Below, one piece after another: positions 9,160 to 18,791 of a DNA stretch of 64,000 nucleotides (position 1 is its first letter; the number at the start of each line of letters is the position of its first letter). Made by a program: the position numbers and the translations under genes. Source of the stretch: Candidatus Clavichlamydia salmonicola. Its GTDB lineage: Bacteria; Chlamydiota; Chlamydiia; Chlamydiales; Chlamydiaceae. The notes under the pieces are model-generated. The model was not told the DNA's origin. It saw only the letters and a program-made list of their open reading frames with translations, and made no database searches. The stretch covers positions 1-64,000 of the forward strand of contig NZ_WTCQ01000002.1 in the NCBI RefSeq assembly GCF_015356765.1. The letters are read 5' to 3'.

Positions 9160-10386
9160 ATGAACCCCTTAAACTGTTTTTCATCTCCACAAAACCAAAA
9201 ATTATCTTTTTTTAAAGACACACTTGTTTTTTCAAAAAACGAAAAATTTAAATCATTGCATACTAAGATATTAGCTAATTTAGAACTTTGGTTAAATAGC
9301 ACTCCTAGGTCTATTCAAGGACGTATATTTGAAGTAAGCACTTTTAATAATAACAATCTGAAAAAAAAAACATTAACCCTTTCTAAGGGTTTTTCTTCTC
9401 CTTTATCTTCAAAACAAAAAACTATTTTTTTCATTTTAAAAATCGTTGCAACTATTCTTATTTTTCCAAGGCTTATAGCTGAACTGTTACGTTATAAACT
9501 TCGATCATATCTGTTCTTAACACAAAAAGACACTCTAATAGAAGTAAATTTTCCTGAAGAAAGATCTCATAACAAGCTCTCTAAAGAAACTCTTACTCTT
9601 TTTTTAACTGAACACACTCAAAAAAATATTGAAACAGAAATTCAAAAACTAAAAGAAAAAATTCTTTCCCATCAAGCAAAGAACATCATCTCTTATCTTC
9701 CCAGTCATTCTCCCTTTATTCGCTTTCAATTAAAAGAATACCCAAACTTAATCTTTACAACTCATTCCCATGCTGTAGAAGATGAGAGCATATCTCCTTT
9801 TCAAGAAATTTTAACAATGACTAAGGATATAAATACTGTTCTCACACAACATGATACAAAATCTTTCTTTGCTATACCTGCTCTTGATCTGACCCATATC
9901 AATAACTCTCCAGGATTACTATCCTACATCATTGAAGAAAAAATATTCCCACCTAAAAATCATAACTACATTCAGTGGAAGAATCAAGAAAGCCATATAA
10001 TACCTATCTTGGTAGCTTTCGCACGCTTATTATTTACCACAGATATTGAATATAAAGGTTGTCATCATTTTCCTCTTATAGTGGATAAAGATAATTGCCT
10101 ACGCATGGTTTTGGATATTACACAACAAAAAACCCCTGATCCTATTGACTATAGGAGTTTTTTTAAAAGAATGGTTATTTTTTTCAAAGATTTACACACA
10201 TCAACATGCATGGATGCTATTATCACTGCACTAGTAGAAGAACAAGTACAAGTAAATAACTTTTTTATTAATAATCCACAATATAACGATTCAAACTCAA
10301 CATACACAAATGACTTTCTTAATCTTAGTGTTGAGGATTTTCATCAACAACTCATAGATATCAAAAAAGTTCGTCTAAAAATCTGA
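9160..10386 (+). CDS. Family A paralogue 4
   Basis: The 408-residue protein starts like copy 1: KLSFFKDTLVFSK, ILANLELWLNST, and a hydrophobic segment ending in LIFPRLIAELLRYKLRS (about residues 104-120). The C-terminal domain has YPNLIFTTHS, YIIEEKIFPP, LVAFARLLFTTDIEYKG, HHFPLIVDKD and DLHTSTCMDAIITALVEEQ; the last motif matches copy 1 nearly residue for residue. No Shine-Dalgarno is visible. A stretch with no intact gene, holding a decayed minus-strand remnant, separates it from copy 5. Confidence 0.75.
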   Translation: MNPLNCFSSPQNQKLSFFKDTLVFSKNEKFKSLHTKILANLELWLNSTPRSIQGRIFEVSTFNNNNLKKKTLTLSKGFSSPLSSKQKTIFFILKIVATILIFPRLIAELLRYKLRSYLFLTQKDTLIEVNFPEERSHNKLSKETLTLFLTEHTQKNIETEIQKLKEKILSHQAKNIISYLPSHSPFIRFQLKEYPNLIFTTHSHAVEDESISPFQEILTMTKDINTVLTQHDTKSFFAIPALDLTHINNSPGLLSYIIEEKIFPPKNHNYIQWKNQESHIIPILVAFARLLFTTDIEYKGCHHFPLIVDKDNCLRMVLDITQQKTPDPIDYRSFFKRMVIFFKDLHTSTCMDAIITALVEEQVQVNNFFINNPQYNDSNSTYTNDFLNLSVEDFHQQLIDIKKVRLKI

Positions 10387-10521
10387 AAAAAATAAAATTA
10401 TTACTTACAAATTTATTTTTTTCTTCATCTTGACTCTCCTAAAAAAGTCCTGTTTCTGACACAAAATTTTTCCATCGCTGCCAAGATATGCTATTCCTGC
10501 GCTCACCTCTTGTACTAAGCA

Positions 10522-11249
10522 TTATAAAGGATGAAGATACTGCAGACTCTTCATCAGATGTGATGATAATCCTACTTTTCTAACATAAACACGTATACAT
10601 TTGCTAAATACAGACATCCAGAGATTCCCATCATATTTGAACCTATAACACATGCTGGTTCGCTGATTTTTGAAAACAAGCAATGTAAAAAGGTAGTAAA
10701 AGAGGACCAATCTGTCACTGAGCTAACATTTTCTAACCCAGTACATTCGTCTTCAGATATTTTTGTAGCAAAGCACTGCCATGTAAGCTCATAACTAAGA
10801 TAAGCAACTATAGCTGCCATCAATCCCATGTTATTCTTACCACACAAAACAATAATTTTAACTACAAATGATGGCGTAAGTCATTTGCCCACCCCCACTT
10901 CTGTTATTGTTATGGGAGTTAATAGTAATTAAGAACATCCCACTTGTTCGAAACATTTTGAAAAGGGAGCTGCTGCTCCTAATCCTTTTGCAACATCTTA
11001 AGGCGTTAAAAATAATCCATTACCATTCACTACAAAAGGAAAAGGATGCAGATATTCTTTACATAAATTCTTATCTTTATTCCTTTTATAAAATCTTTTA
11101 AAAAACAAAACCAAACAAAGGGGCACTTCTACTGAACATTCTCCCCTTTCATCAACATCCTCTGCCTCTAAAGATACTGTTAAATATTCATGACTTGGTT
11201 CAGGTTGTAAGATAGAAGTAACCTGAAGGCATACAGGTATAATCACCAA
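10522..11249 (-). pseudogene. Decayed remnant of a Cys-rich TM-hairpin gene
   Basis: No intact gene fills 10387-11524. On the minus strand, several short frames look like pieces of one broken gene. One is hydrophobic (MGLMAAIVAYLSYELTWQC ... ACVIGSNMMGISGCLYLANV; 10572-10847). It forms a TM-loop-TM hairpin with Cys at both ends of the loop, like the second hairpin of the protein at 4091-5002 (EWGC ... CTMGHILAL). Upstream (10998-11249) is a basic and acidic stretch without an obvious partner, and downstream the frame is lost again near 10572. I infer a pseudogene of the four-TM Inc-like type; the similarity is short and could be chance. Confidence 0.35.
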
Positions 11250-11524
11250 AAAGTCCCAATAATTCTAGTCTTAGCGAAGCAATACCCTCTATATTATCAG
11301 CTATATGGCAACAATTATTCTTGATATTTCTTATAGCTTGTTGTGGCGTCTTTTGACATCTATCTTTGATATTTATTATAGAAATCTATCATTTCATCCT
11401 ATTTGACATAAAAAATAAAAAATTGTCTTTTTTTTATTAACTAACAAAATAAATAATGTTATTAACAAAATAATCACGTTATAATTATATTTTAATACAG
11501 ATATTCTTCGTTGGTGAATATAGC

Positions 11525-12712
11525 ATGCAATCAGCACCTCTTGGCGCTCATAATCGTCCTAGTTTTTTCAATGATACAGTTATTTTCTCTAAAGAAGAAC
11601 AAAGAAATTCTATTAAAGCGCGCTTACTTTCTACCCTAGAGTCCTGGTTATCAACATCATTTTCATCAAAAAATAAACCTGCTTTTAAAATTAGATCCTT
11701 TCCAGATTATATTCATAATGAAAAAGCCTATACCATAGAACCTATTGATAAAGTTCCTTTATCAAAAATAAAAAAAGCTCTTTTTATCACATTAAAAACT
11801 TTAGCAACCTTATTAATTTTTCCTCGCGCTATCGCTGAAATTATGAGATTTGGATTACGTAGGTCTTTTGATTTAAACGCAAATAAACACTTTAATCAAG
11901 TTGAACACCATATTATTAATAAAGATGTTGTAGATGGACCTATTCAGATCAATACAACCTCCTTGAATACAATGGTGCATACTCAAGAACTCTCTGCTTT
12001 TTTTTCTTCGAGAAAAAACGATTTATTAGCTCAAAAGCATATTGAAGGCATTTCTTATATACCTATGACATCTGATCAAATTATCTTCGAGAAAATATCC
12101 TGTCCTGGCTTTATCTTTAAAATACCTCTCCATTTTACCCAGAAAGAATCCTATTCAGAAATCTCTATAAAAAAATTAAAAAAAGAGATTGATCATAATG
12201 ACACTATTCAAAATGCTGTTCAAAATTTAAAATTATCCCATCTAGCTGTTCCTCTAAAAGAACTCCTTATAGTAAATTCTGTAGATGATCCTTTTTGTAT
12301 AATCATGGAAGAAAAATTACAAATTCCCACTTCTGAGAACATTTGGAACACATTACCAGAGCTATGTACCCCAGCATTTATAGAACTTGGTTGCTTACTT
12401 GCTACAACTTGTCTTAAATATACCTCATCTTCAAACTTTCCCATTAACCATTCTTCTACAAACACTGTAACTATGCATATTTTAGGCACAAAACATTATG
12501 CATACCTTATGAAATCATACACCCCAATCTTTCAACTACAACGCTTTTGTAAAGATTTACCAAATATACAATGTGTCACAACTGTTCTTGAAACTCTTAT
12601 CTCTAAAGAAAAATTTCTCCCAAAAACCTGTGATAAAGAGACATTTTGTAATCAAATTAAACAATTTTTAAAAAATGAAACATCCCGTCGTAATCACAAA
12701 GCTAATATTTAG
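11525..12712 (+). CDS. Family A paralogue 5
   Basis: The 395-residue protein has PSFFNDTVIFSK at the N-terminus, LLSTLESWLSTSFSS, and a hydrophobic segment ending in LIFPRAIAEIMRFGLRRS (about residues 99-116). The C-terminal domain follows the family order: GISYIPM, CPGFIFKIPL, IIMEEKLQIP, IELGCLLATTCLKYTSS, SNFPI. Family A copy 6 lies 78 bases downstream and is its closest relative by motif spelling (EGISYIP versus QGIEYLV). The ATG is preceded by TGGTGAATATAGC, at best a weak ribosome binding site. The C-terminus is basic. Function unknown. Confidence 0.75.
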   Translation: MQSAPLGAHNRPSFFNDTVIFSKEEQRNSIKARLLSTLESWLSTSFSSKNKPAFKIRSFPDYIHNEKAYTIEPIDKVPLSKIKKALFITLKTLATLLIFPRAIAEIMRFGLRRSFDLNANKHFNQVEHHIINKDVVDGPIQINTTSLNTMVHTQELSAFFSSRKNDLLAQKHIEGISYIPMTSDQIIFEKISCPGFIFKIPLHFTQKESYSEISIKKLKKEIDHNDTIQNAVQNLKLSHLAVPLKELLIVNSVDDPFCIIMEEKLQIPTSENIWNTLPELCTPAFIELGCLLATTCLKYTSSSNFPINHSSTNTVTMHILGTKHYAYLMKSYTPIFQLQRFCKDLPNIQCVTTVLETLISKEKFLPKTCDKETFCNQIKQFLKNETSRRNHKANI

Positions 12713-12790
12713 CATTATTTAATATGATAATTTGTTAAATTTATATTAAACAAAAACTAAAAGCTAATTATTTATTTTTTTATAAAAATC

Positions 12791-13880
12791 ATGCCCCCTT
12801 TTACTATAAATAATACTTTATCTTTTTTTAATGACATTGTTTCATTTTCTAAAGATGATCAAAAAAAATCTCTTCATGCTCGTATTTTATCGCATTTAGA
12901 ATTATGGCTATCTACTACCATTCTAAAAAAAAATCAAAAAAAATTTCAAATAAGCAAGCTTTCAGATAATGGTAAACAACATATCTTTTCAATAGAAGAA
13001 ATACCCATGCCTTCTATCTCTTTTAAGAAAAAAATACTGCTTTTTACTTTAAAGGTTATAGCAACCATTTTGATTATTCCTCGGTTTATAGCTGAATTGA
13101 TAAGATTTGAATTACGAGAATCCATACAAATTAACCTAAATAATATTGCTGTTTTAGAAAAAGAGGAGATTGATGATGATTATGAATCAAAAATTATTGC
13201 CTATATAACACCAATTTCTGAACAACTTTTAAAAAAAAAAAAAAATACAGGGAATTGAATATCTAGTAACTAAATCTCCCCATCTAGCTTTTAAGGCAGC
13301 TACGTATCCTGATTTTATCTTTAAGACCACCATACATGATAATAAACACTGTGATATACAAAGTATAAAAAAAGAGTTCTCCCAAGCTTCTCTGCTTTTT
13401 GCTGCAATAGATGAATTATCGTTATTTCATCTTGCTCTCCCTGGAAAATCTTTATTAATTAGAAAAATGAATGATGAAAAGATTGGCTTTATCATGGAAG
13501 ATAAAATATCTTTTTCAAAAACAATAACCCCTGCCACCTTATGGATAAGAGATCCAAACAAATACATTACTCTATTTACTGAACTTGGACGATTACTAGC
13601 AGCAACAGACCTTATATATACAGGGTTGGATAATTTTCCTATTATTATGAAACCTAATGGCTTTATACAGATGTTAATCTTAAGTACTAAGCACTTTTCT
13701 TCTGAAAGAAGAACCTCAGAATTTACTAATCAGCTACCTCTTCTTTTCAAAGATATCGTAACAACAAAATGTATGTATAAAATTATTGAAAAAGTAGCAG
13801 AAGATCAAGCTTTACTTAGTATAGATTCTAAAAAAACTATTTTAAGTAAGCTGAAAAACATGATCCCTCAAAATTATTAA
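12791..13880 (+). pseudogene. Family A paralogue 6, frameshifted at a 15-A tract
   Basis: The first part (12791-13258) encodes TLSFFNDIVSFSK, ILSHLELWLST and the signature LIIPRFIAELIRFELRE, then ends early as LKKKKNTGN. The rest of the family domain continues in another frame from the same place: QGIEYLVTKSPHLAFKAATY, PDFIFKTTI, GFIMEDKISF, LGRLLAATDLIYTGLDNFPI, ending at 13880. The switch falls in a run of 15 A (13231-13245). Reading it with one A fewer restores a protein of about 362 residues, a normal family length, and no other lesion is visible. It may be a recent pseudogene, or it may be expressed through slippage on the A tract. Its stop codon is one base from the convergent glgP stop. 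Confidence 0.7.
13231..13245 (+). repeat. A15 homopolymer tract inside family A copy 6
   Basis: Fifteen consecutive A residues are preceded by TTTT. The upstream reading frame has a stop soon after, and the downstream frame continues the family domain. Runs this long are known to slip during transcription and replication in AT-rich bacteria, so mixed lengths among transcripts or cells are plausible. A sequencing error in the run length is the main alternative. Confidence 0.8.
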
Positions 13881-13881
13881 T

Positions 13882-16395
13882 TTATTGATTTACCCCAAAA
13901 CCCTTAAAAGGTTTAGATAGGCCTGTCCTATCTGTTAAGCCATTAACACCCCAGATTTCTGAAGCATACTCATAAATTGTTCTATCAGAAGAAAAGAAAC
14001 TTGATCCAGCGACATTTAATAAAGACCATTGATTCCACAAGATCTTATCCAGAAAAAGTCTTTCTACCTCTTTCTGTTTATTTTGATAGTCATTAAAATC
14101 TGCTACAATAAAATACTGATCTCCATGAACAGTTAATCTCTTCAATAAAGGTTTAAACAACTCTTTATTAGCTTCATTAAAATATCCTTCAGAAATCAGT
14201 TGTAAAAGATGAGATAATTCAATGTCTGTTTTTAACAATTCTACAGGATTATAAGAAGATTGTTTCTTTGCTATTTCGTCTTCTTTTAAACCAAAGATAA
14301 ACATTTTATCCTTACCTATTTCTTCTGCCATTTCAATATTAGCACCATCCCAAGTTCCTATTGTAAGAGCTCCATTCAGAGAAAATTTCATATTCCCTGT
14401 CCCAGAAGCTTCTAAGCCAGCTGTTGAAATTTGTTGTGATAAGTCTGCTGCTGGAATAATTTTTTCAGCTAAAGAAACTCTGTAATCAGGAAGAAAAATA
14501 ACTTTTAAACAATCAGAAACCTCTGGATCATTATTTATAACCTGAGCAATAGAAGTAATAAAAGCGATAATTTGTTTAGCTAAAATATATCCTGGTGCTG
14601 CTTTTCCTCCAAAAATTACTGTCCTTGCAATAAGAGGTCGTTCTCCTTTTTCTTTTATTTTTACATAACTATTTGCAACACTTAAAATGTTTAATAATTG
14701 TCGTTTATATTCATGAATTCTTTTTACATGACAATCAAATAATGATGCAGGATCTACTATGATTCCTGTGTCTTGTTTAATGATCTGAGCTAAAATTTGC
14801 TTATTGTTTCTTTTAACTAAATCCCATTCACTTACAAAAGAATGATCAGAAATATGATTTCTCAATAATGCAAGCTTAGAAGATTGGTACAACCAATCTT
14901 CTCCTATCCGCAACGATATTAAAGAAGCAGCTTTAGGATTACACTGTTTAAGCCACCTTCTAGGAGTAATACCATTCGTTTTATTAATAAACTTATTAGG
15001 AAAGATCTCTTGAAAATCTTGAAAAACACGTTCTTTCAATAAGTTAGAATGTAATTTAGACACTCCATTAACTTTTGCTGATCCTACAATAGCTAAACGA
15101 GCCATATTTACCATAGATTCATACTCTCCTTTTTCCATAATAGAAAGCGCTTTTAGCTTTTGATCATTATCTGGGTAATGTATAGCCACTTGTTTTAACC
15201 ATCTTCTATTGATCTCTTGAATAATTTCCAAATGCCGAGGTAATACCTTTTTAAACAAGTCCTCTGTCCATCTTTCTAAAGCTTCTGGAAGAATTGTATG
15301 ATTTGTATAATTAAAGACTTTCGTTGTAATTTGCCATGATTTTTCCCAAGAAAGTTCCTCACTATCTACTAATAATCGCATCATTTCAGCAATTCCAAGA
15401 GCTGGATGTGTATCATTAAGCTGAATGGCAATTTTATCTTGTAAGATATTCAAATCAAGGTGTGTTTGCGTAAAACGTCTTAAAATATCTTGAATAGTAG
15501 CAGAAACTAAAAAATACTCCTGTTTTAAACGTAACTCTTTTCCTTGTGAAAAATTATCATTAGGATAAAGAATCCATGAAATATTCTCCACAGCTGCTAA
15601 ATCCTTAATTGACTGCAAATAGTCCCCTTGATTAAAACTATTTAAGTTAAACCCATCTGAGGATATAGCTTGCCATAGCCTTAGTGTATTCACAATTTTA
15701 TTACGAAATCCTGGTACTGGCATATCATATGGCATTGCTTGCACTTCTTCATAATCTACCCACTGTCTTATAGTTTTTCCTTGGGGAGTATTAATCACTG
15801 TAGTCTTTCCATAAAAATATACAGGATAAAGAAACTCTCCACAGCACAACTCCCATGGGTTTCCATAACGCAACCAATTATCTGGATACTCGACTTGCTC
15901 TCCATTTTCAATTTTTTGAGAAAAAATCCCATATTTATAACAAATACCATATCCATAACCTGGGATACCTAATGTGGCCATGGAATCCATAAAACATGCA
16001 GCTAAACGACCTAATCCTCCATTGCCTAAACCTGCATCTTCTTCAAGTGTCATACAATGTTCTAAATCATATTCTAATTCATTAAATAAACTAATAAAAG
16101 CCTCTGTCAACCCCAGATTATCCATATGATTTTTTAAACTGCGTCCCATGAGAAATTCCATAGAAATATAGTACACACGCTTAACATCTTGCTGATAGTA
16201 ATTATGCTGTGTTTGCAACCATTGCTGTGCTATATATTCTTTTACTGTAAGCACTGCTGCAGAAAAAATATCTCTCCGAGTAGCTGTTTTAGTATCTTTA
16301 ACTAACACATAATTAAGCTGATGAAAAAATATGCTTTTTAATGTATCTAAATGAATGTAATCATCATTTGTTGAGTGTATTTGTTGATGCTTCAA
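13882..16395 (-). CDS. glgP: Glycogen/starch phosphorylase
   Basis: The 837-residue enzyme releases glucose-1-phosphate from glycogen in the cytoplasm. It is full length for the GT35 family. Recognisable landmarks are YYISMEFLMGRSL near residue 75, GNGGLGRLAACFMDSMATLG, QLNDTHPALGIAEMMRLL, KRIHEYKRQLLN, and the pyridoxal-phosphate motif EASGTGNMKFSLNGAL with Lys670 as the Schiff-base lysine. The start is a TTG at 16395, chosen because AGGG lies six bases upstream and no ATG precedes the conserved region. It leads the conserved minus-strand block ending at fliA, but its 3' end abuts the family A array with no visible terminator. Glycogen use is a typical chlamydial trait. Confidence 0.97.
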   Translation of the reverse strand: MKHQQIHSTNDDYIHLDTLKSIFFHQLNYVLVKDTKTATRRDIFSAAVLTVKEYIAQQWLQTQHNYYQQDVKRVYYISMEFLMGRSLKNHMDNLGLTEAFISLFNELEYDLEHCMTLEEDAGLGNGGLGRLAACFMDSMATLGIPGYGYGICYKYGIFSQKIENGEQVEYPDNWLRYGNPWELCCGEFLYPVYFYGKTTVINTPQGKTIRQWVDYEEVQAMPYDMPVPGFRNKIVNTLRLWQAISSDGFNLNSFNQGDYLQSIKDLAAVENISWILYPNDNFSQGKELRLKQEYFLVSATIQDILRRFTQTHLDLNILQDKIAIQLNDTHPALGIAEMMRLLVDSEELSWEKSWQITTKVFNYTNHTILPEALERWTEDLFKKVLPRHLEIIQEINRRWLKQVAIHYPDNDQKLKALSIMEKGEYESMVNMARLAIVGSAKVNGVSKLHSNLLKERVFQDFQEIFPNKFINKTNGITPRRWLKQCNPKAASLISLRIGEDWLYQSSKLALLRNHISDHSFVSEWDLVKRNNKQILAQIIKQDTGIIVDPASLFDCHVKRIHEYKRQLLNILSVANSYVKIKEKGERPLIARTVIFGGKAAPGYILAKQIIAFITSIAQVINNDPEVSDCLKVIFLPDYRVSLAEKIIPAADLSQQISTAGLEASGTGNMKFSLNGALTIGTWDGANIEMAEEIGKDKMFIFGLKEDEIAKKQSSYNPVELLKTDIELSHLLQLISEGYFNEANKELFKPLLKRLTVHGDQYFIVADFNDYQNKQKEVERLFLDKILWNQWSLLNVAGSSFFSSDRTIYEYASEIWGVNGLTDRTGLSKPFKGFGVNQ

Positions 16396-16471
16396 TTTCT
16401 ACCCTATTAGCTCTCTTAAATCCTATAAATAGGACTCTAAATAGGAATAGAATTATGGACCAGATTTAAAA

Positions 16472-17044
16472 CTAATTTAAAGAAATATCTGATGGGACTG
16501 TAGCTAATGAAGCATATCTACCACCCATATTTTTAAGAATATCACCCCATAATTTACTAGGATCTCGATAAAAAACATAATCAGAGGAAGATTGATATGG
16601 ATACCAAATACCATCTAGAAATTCTTGCTCTAGCTTACCCTCTTGCCATCCCACATAACCAAAACAAAGAAGAATATGAGGACCTTCTGGATTCATCATC
16701 ATCCTACTAAGAAAAGCAAGGTCTCCACCTAAATGTACTTGTGGACAAATTTGCATCGCATCAGCTGCAGCACTTTCTCCTGAATGTAAAATCATCATCT
16801 GAGTTGTCTGCAAAGGACCTCCAGATCGAAATCCTACATGCTGATTAATAACTTTTTCTTGAGAAAAAATTTCTTCTGGAACTTCTAAATCTAAATGCTT
16901 ATTGATAATCAACCCAAAGGATCCACTAACACCGTGATCACAAATCAATATCACACTACGAGAAAAAATACCCTTCGTTTGATCTGGAGAAGCGACTAAT
17001 AACGTTCCTCTCTCTAAAGCTGAATAGGGAGCTCGGGATACCAT
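16472..17044 (-). CDS. yqgE: YqgE/AlgH family protein
   Basis: A cytoplasmic protein of 190 residues from the DUF179 family, widespread but of unclear function. Typical features are RGTLLVASPDQTKGIFSRSV near the N-terminus, FGLIINKHL, GGPLQTTQMMILHS in the middle, and GYVGWQEGKLEQEFLDGIWY near the C-terminus. I start it at the ATG at 17042-17044, preceded by GGGAAGG. An in-frame TTG four codons earlier (17056) is possible but has no ribosome binding site. It lies 76 bases upstream of glgP on the same strand and may be co-transcribed with it. Confidence 0.92.
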   Translation of the reverse strand: MVSRAPYSALERGTLLVASPDQTKGIFSRSVILICDHGVSGSFGLIINKHLDLEVPEEIFSQEKVINQHVGFRSGGPLQTTQMMILHSGESAAADAMQICPQVHLGGDLAFLSRMMMNPEGPHILLCFGYVGWQEGKLEQEFLDGIWYPYQSSSDYVFYRDPSKLWGDILKNMGGRYASLATVPSDISLN

Positions 17045-17139
17045 GCGCCTTCCCAATAGTTAAGATAATCTTTCCTGCTTAGAGTACTTTATAGCATTCA
17101 TTAGAGGAGATGCATCTAAACAAAAAAAGTCGCCTTCTG

Positions 17140-18036
17140 TCAAGATTTTTTTTTGTTTTGTTTTTCCTGTAATAAAGAAAATTTTCTTTCTTTTTTCCAT
17201 GATTTACTAAATTGAAATAATAGACCATGGGAACGAACTGTATTCAAAAGACCATTTAAATTTGCTGTTACTTGAATTAAGTCAGGATAAAGCAAATCAT
17301 TTTGAGTTTTAAAAGAATGGATACATTGATTCATATGCTCTATTGTAGCTTGCACTTCTTTAGCAGGATCAACAGCTGCAATTGCAGAGATTACTTCTTG
17401 TGCTTTTTCTACTACAGATTTTAAATGAACTGAACAATCCATTAATTGTTTAAAAATTACATCAGTTTCTTGAAATTGCTTATCCATAGTATCAAAAAAA
17501 TGTGCCACTTTTTGAAGAACTACTTCTGTTGCTACTTCATTTCTTGAAAAAAATGCTGACAGGTTATCTAAAAGAATACCAGCTTTACTTAATTTATCTT
17601 GGACAGAAGAAGGACTTTCAGCATATAAAAACTTACCTGTAACATCTTCTTTTCCATTCTTTAATAATCCTGGAATAATCATTACAGATTTTTCACCCAT
17701 AAAATTTGGAGCAGCAATTACAATCTTATCTGAGGTATACACTTTTACTTGAGAATCTACTTTTAAAAGAATTTCATAAAAACAAAGATCTCCAAAAGGA
17801 TCAGCTGGATAACTTCTGGCATCAACAATCTCTTTAATATCAAATACCTTGCCTACTGGACGTCCAGCTAAATTAACTCGAGATCCTCGCACAATGCCTT
17901 GAATATCAGATACACCCACTCTAATAATAGTTTTCCCATTACCAAAAGATGGTCGAATTATTGCAAATAAAACTGTAAAAATGAGAACGCTAACTGCCAA
18001 TAAACCACCCACCCATATATGTTTTTTGTTTTTCAT
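17140..18036 (-). CDS. mlaD: MCE/MlaD-type substrate-binding subunit of a lipid ABC transporter
   Basis: The 298-residue protein has one N-terminal membrane anchor (about 7-28). An MCE domain follows (about 38-125), with the typical VGVSDIQGIVRGSRVNLAGR and PVGKVFDI pattern, then a long helical region (about 145-270). It would hold the periplasmic ring or tunnel of an Mla-like phospholipid or lipid transporter. Its start overlaps the mlaF stop by four bases (ATGA), so the order mlaE-mlaF-mlaD is one operon with translational coupling. The basic C-terminus (EKQNKKKS) is unusual for a periplasmic end, but the family varies there. Confidence 0.92.
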   Translation of the reverse strand: MKNKKHIWVGGLLAVSVLIFTVLFAIIRPSFGNGKTIIRVGVSDIQGIVRGSRVNLAGRPVGKVFDIKEIVDARSYPADPFGDLCFYEILLKVDSQVKVYTSDKIVIAAPNFMGEKSVMIIPGLLKNGKEDVTGKFLYAESPSSVQDKLSKAGILLDNLSAFFSRNEVATEVVLQKVAHFFDTMDKQFQETDVIFKQLMDCSVHLKSVVEKAQEVISAIAAVDPAKEVQATIEHMNQCIHSFKTQNDLLYPDLIQVTANLNGLLNTVRSHGLLFQFSKSWKKERKFSLLQEKQNKKKS

Positions 18037-18791
18037 TTTGGTGTGTTGTCCTTTTGATCTAAAAATTTTTTAAAAAGTGAATGAGGGGCGTCTTGAAACT
18101 CTTCAATAGTTTGATGGGCTGCAATACATCCTTTTTCATGTAAGGCTATTTCATTAGCAATCTGCAAAGCAGATCCAATATCATGAGTAACCACCACTGA
18201 AGTCGCTTTTAATCGTTCTTGAATCTCTGTAATTAATCTTCCGACAAGAAGTCCTGATGATGGGTCTAGTCCTGCTGTTGGCTCATCATATAAAAGAATA
18301 TCTGGACGATAAATCAATAATCTTGCCAAGGCCACTCGTTTTCTCATGCCACCAGAAAGTTGTCCAGTCATTAATTTTTGAGTTCCATTAAGACCAACAA
18401 TATCTAAAGATTCAGCGACCTTATCATCCAATTCATCAGGTGTATAAAAAGATACTTTATCACCATTTTTACCATGAGTATGGGGATGAAAAGCTACATT
18501 TTCTTCAACAGTCATAAAATCAAAAAGAGCACCATTTTGAAATAACATACCAGTACCTTTTAGCGCCTGCCTTAAAGCCCTTCCCTTTAAACCTGTAACA
18601 CATTTTCCACGAATAAGAATCTTTCCTTCATCAGGCACTTCTAGCCCTAAAATATGACGTAATAAAATGCTTTTTCCTGCCCCAGAAGCACCTAATAAAA
18701 CTAATGTTTGGCCTTTTTTAACTTCAAGATTAAGGTTATTTAAAACTTGTTTTTTTCCAAAAAATTTAGATAAATTTTCAATTTTTATCAT
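18033..18791 (-). CDS. mlaF: ABC transporter ATPase of the Mla/MCE lipid system
   Basis: The 252-residue ATPase has Walker A GASGAGKS (about 34-41), the signature LSGGMRKRVALAR, and Walker B ILLYDEPTAGLDP followed by SSGLLVGRLITEI, the usual MlaF spelling. The conserved switch His is in VVTHDIGSA. It powers lipid movement through the MlaE permease. Its ATG at 18791 overlaps the mlaE stop (TGA, 18788-18790), and it in turn overlaps mlaD, which indicates a tightly coupled operon. Confidence 0.95.
   Translation of the reverse strand: MIKIENLSKFFGKKQVLNNLNLEVKKGQTLVLLGASGAGKSILLRHILGLEVPDEGKILIRGKCVTGLKGRALRQALKGTGMLFQNGALFDFMTVEENVAFHPHTHGKNGDKVSFYTPDELDDKVAESLDIVGLNGTQKLMTGQLSGGMRKRVALARLLIYRPDILLYDEPTAGLDPSSGLLVGRLITEIQERLKATSVVVTHDIGSALQIANEIALHEKGCIAAHQTIEEFQDAPHSLFKKFLDQKDNTPK

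Noticed and set aside
10907-11101. Small Leu-rich plus-strand frame between family A copies 4 and 5
   Set aside because: It lacks every family A motif and overlaps the decayed minus-strand remnant; composition alone explains its apparent helix.
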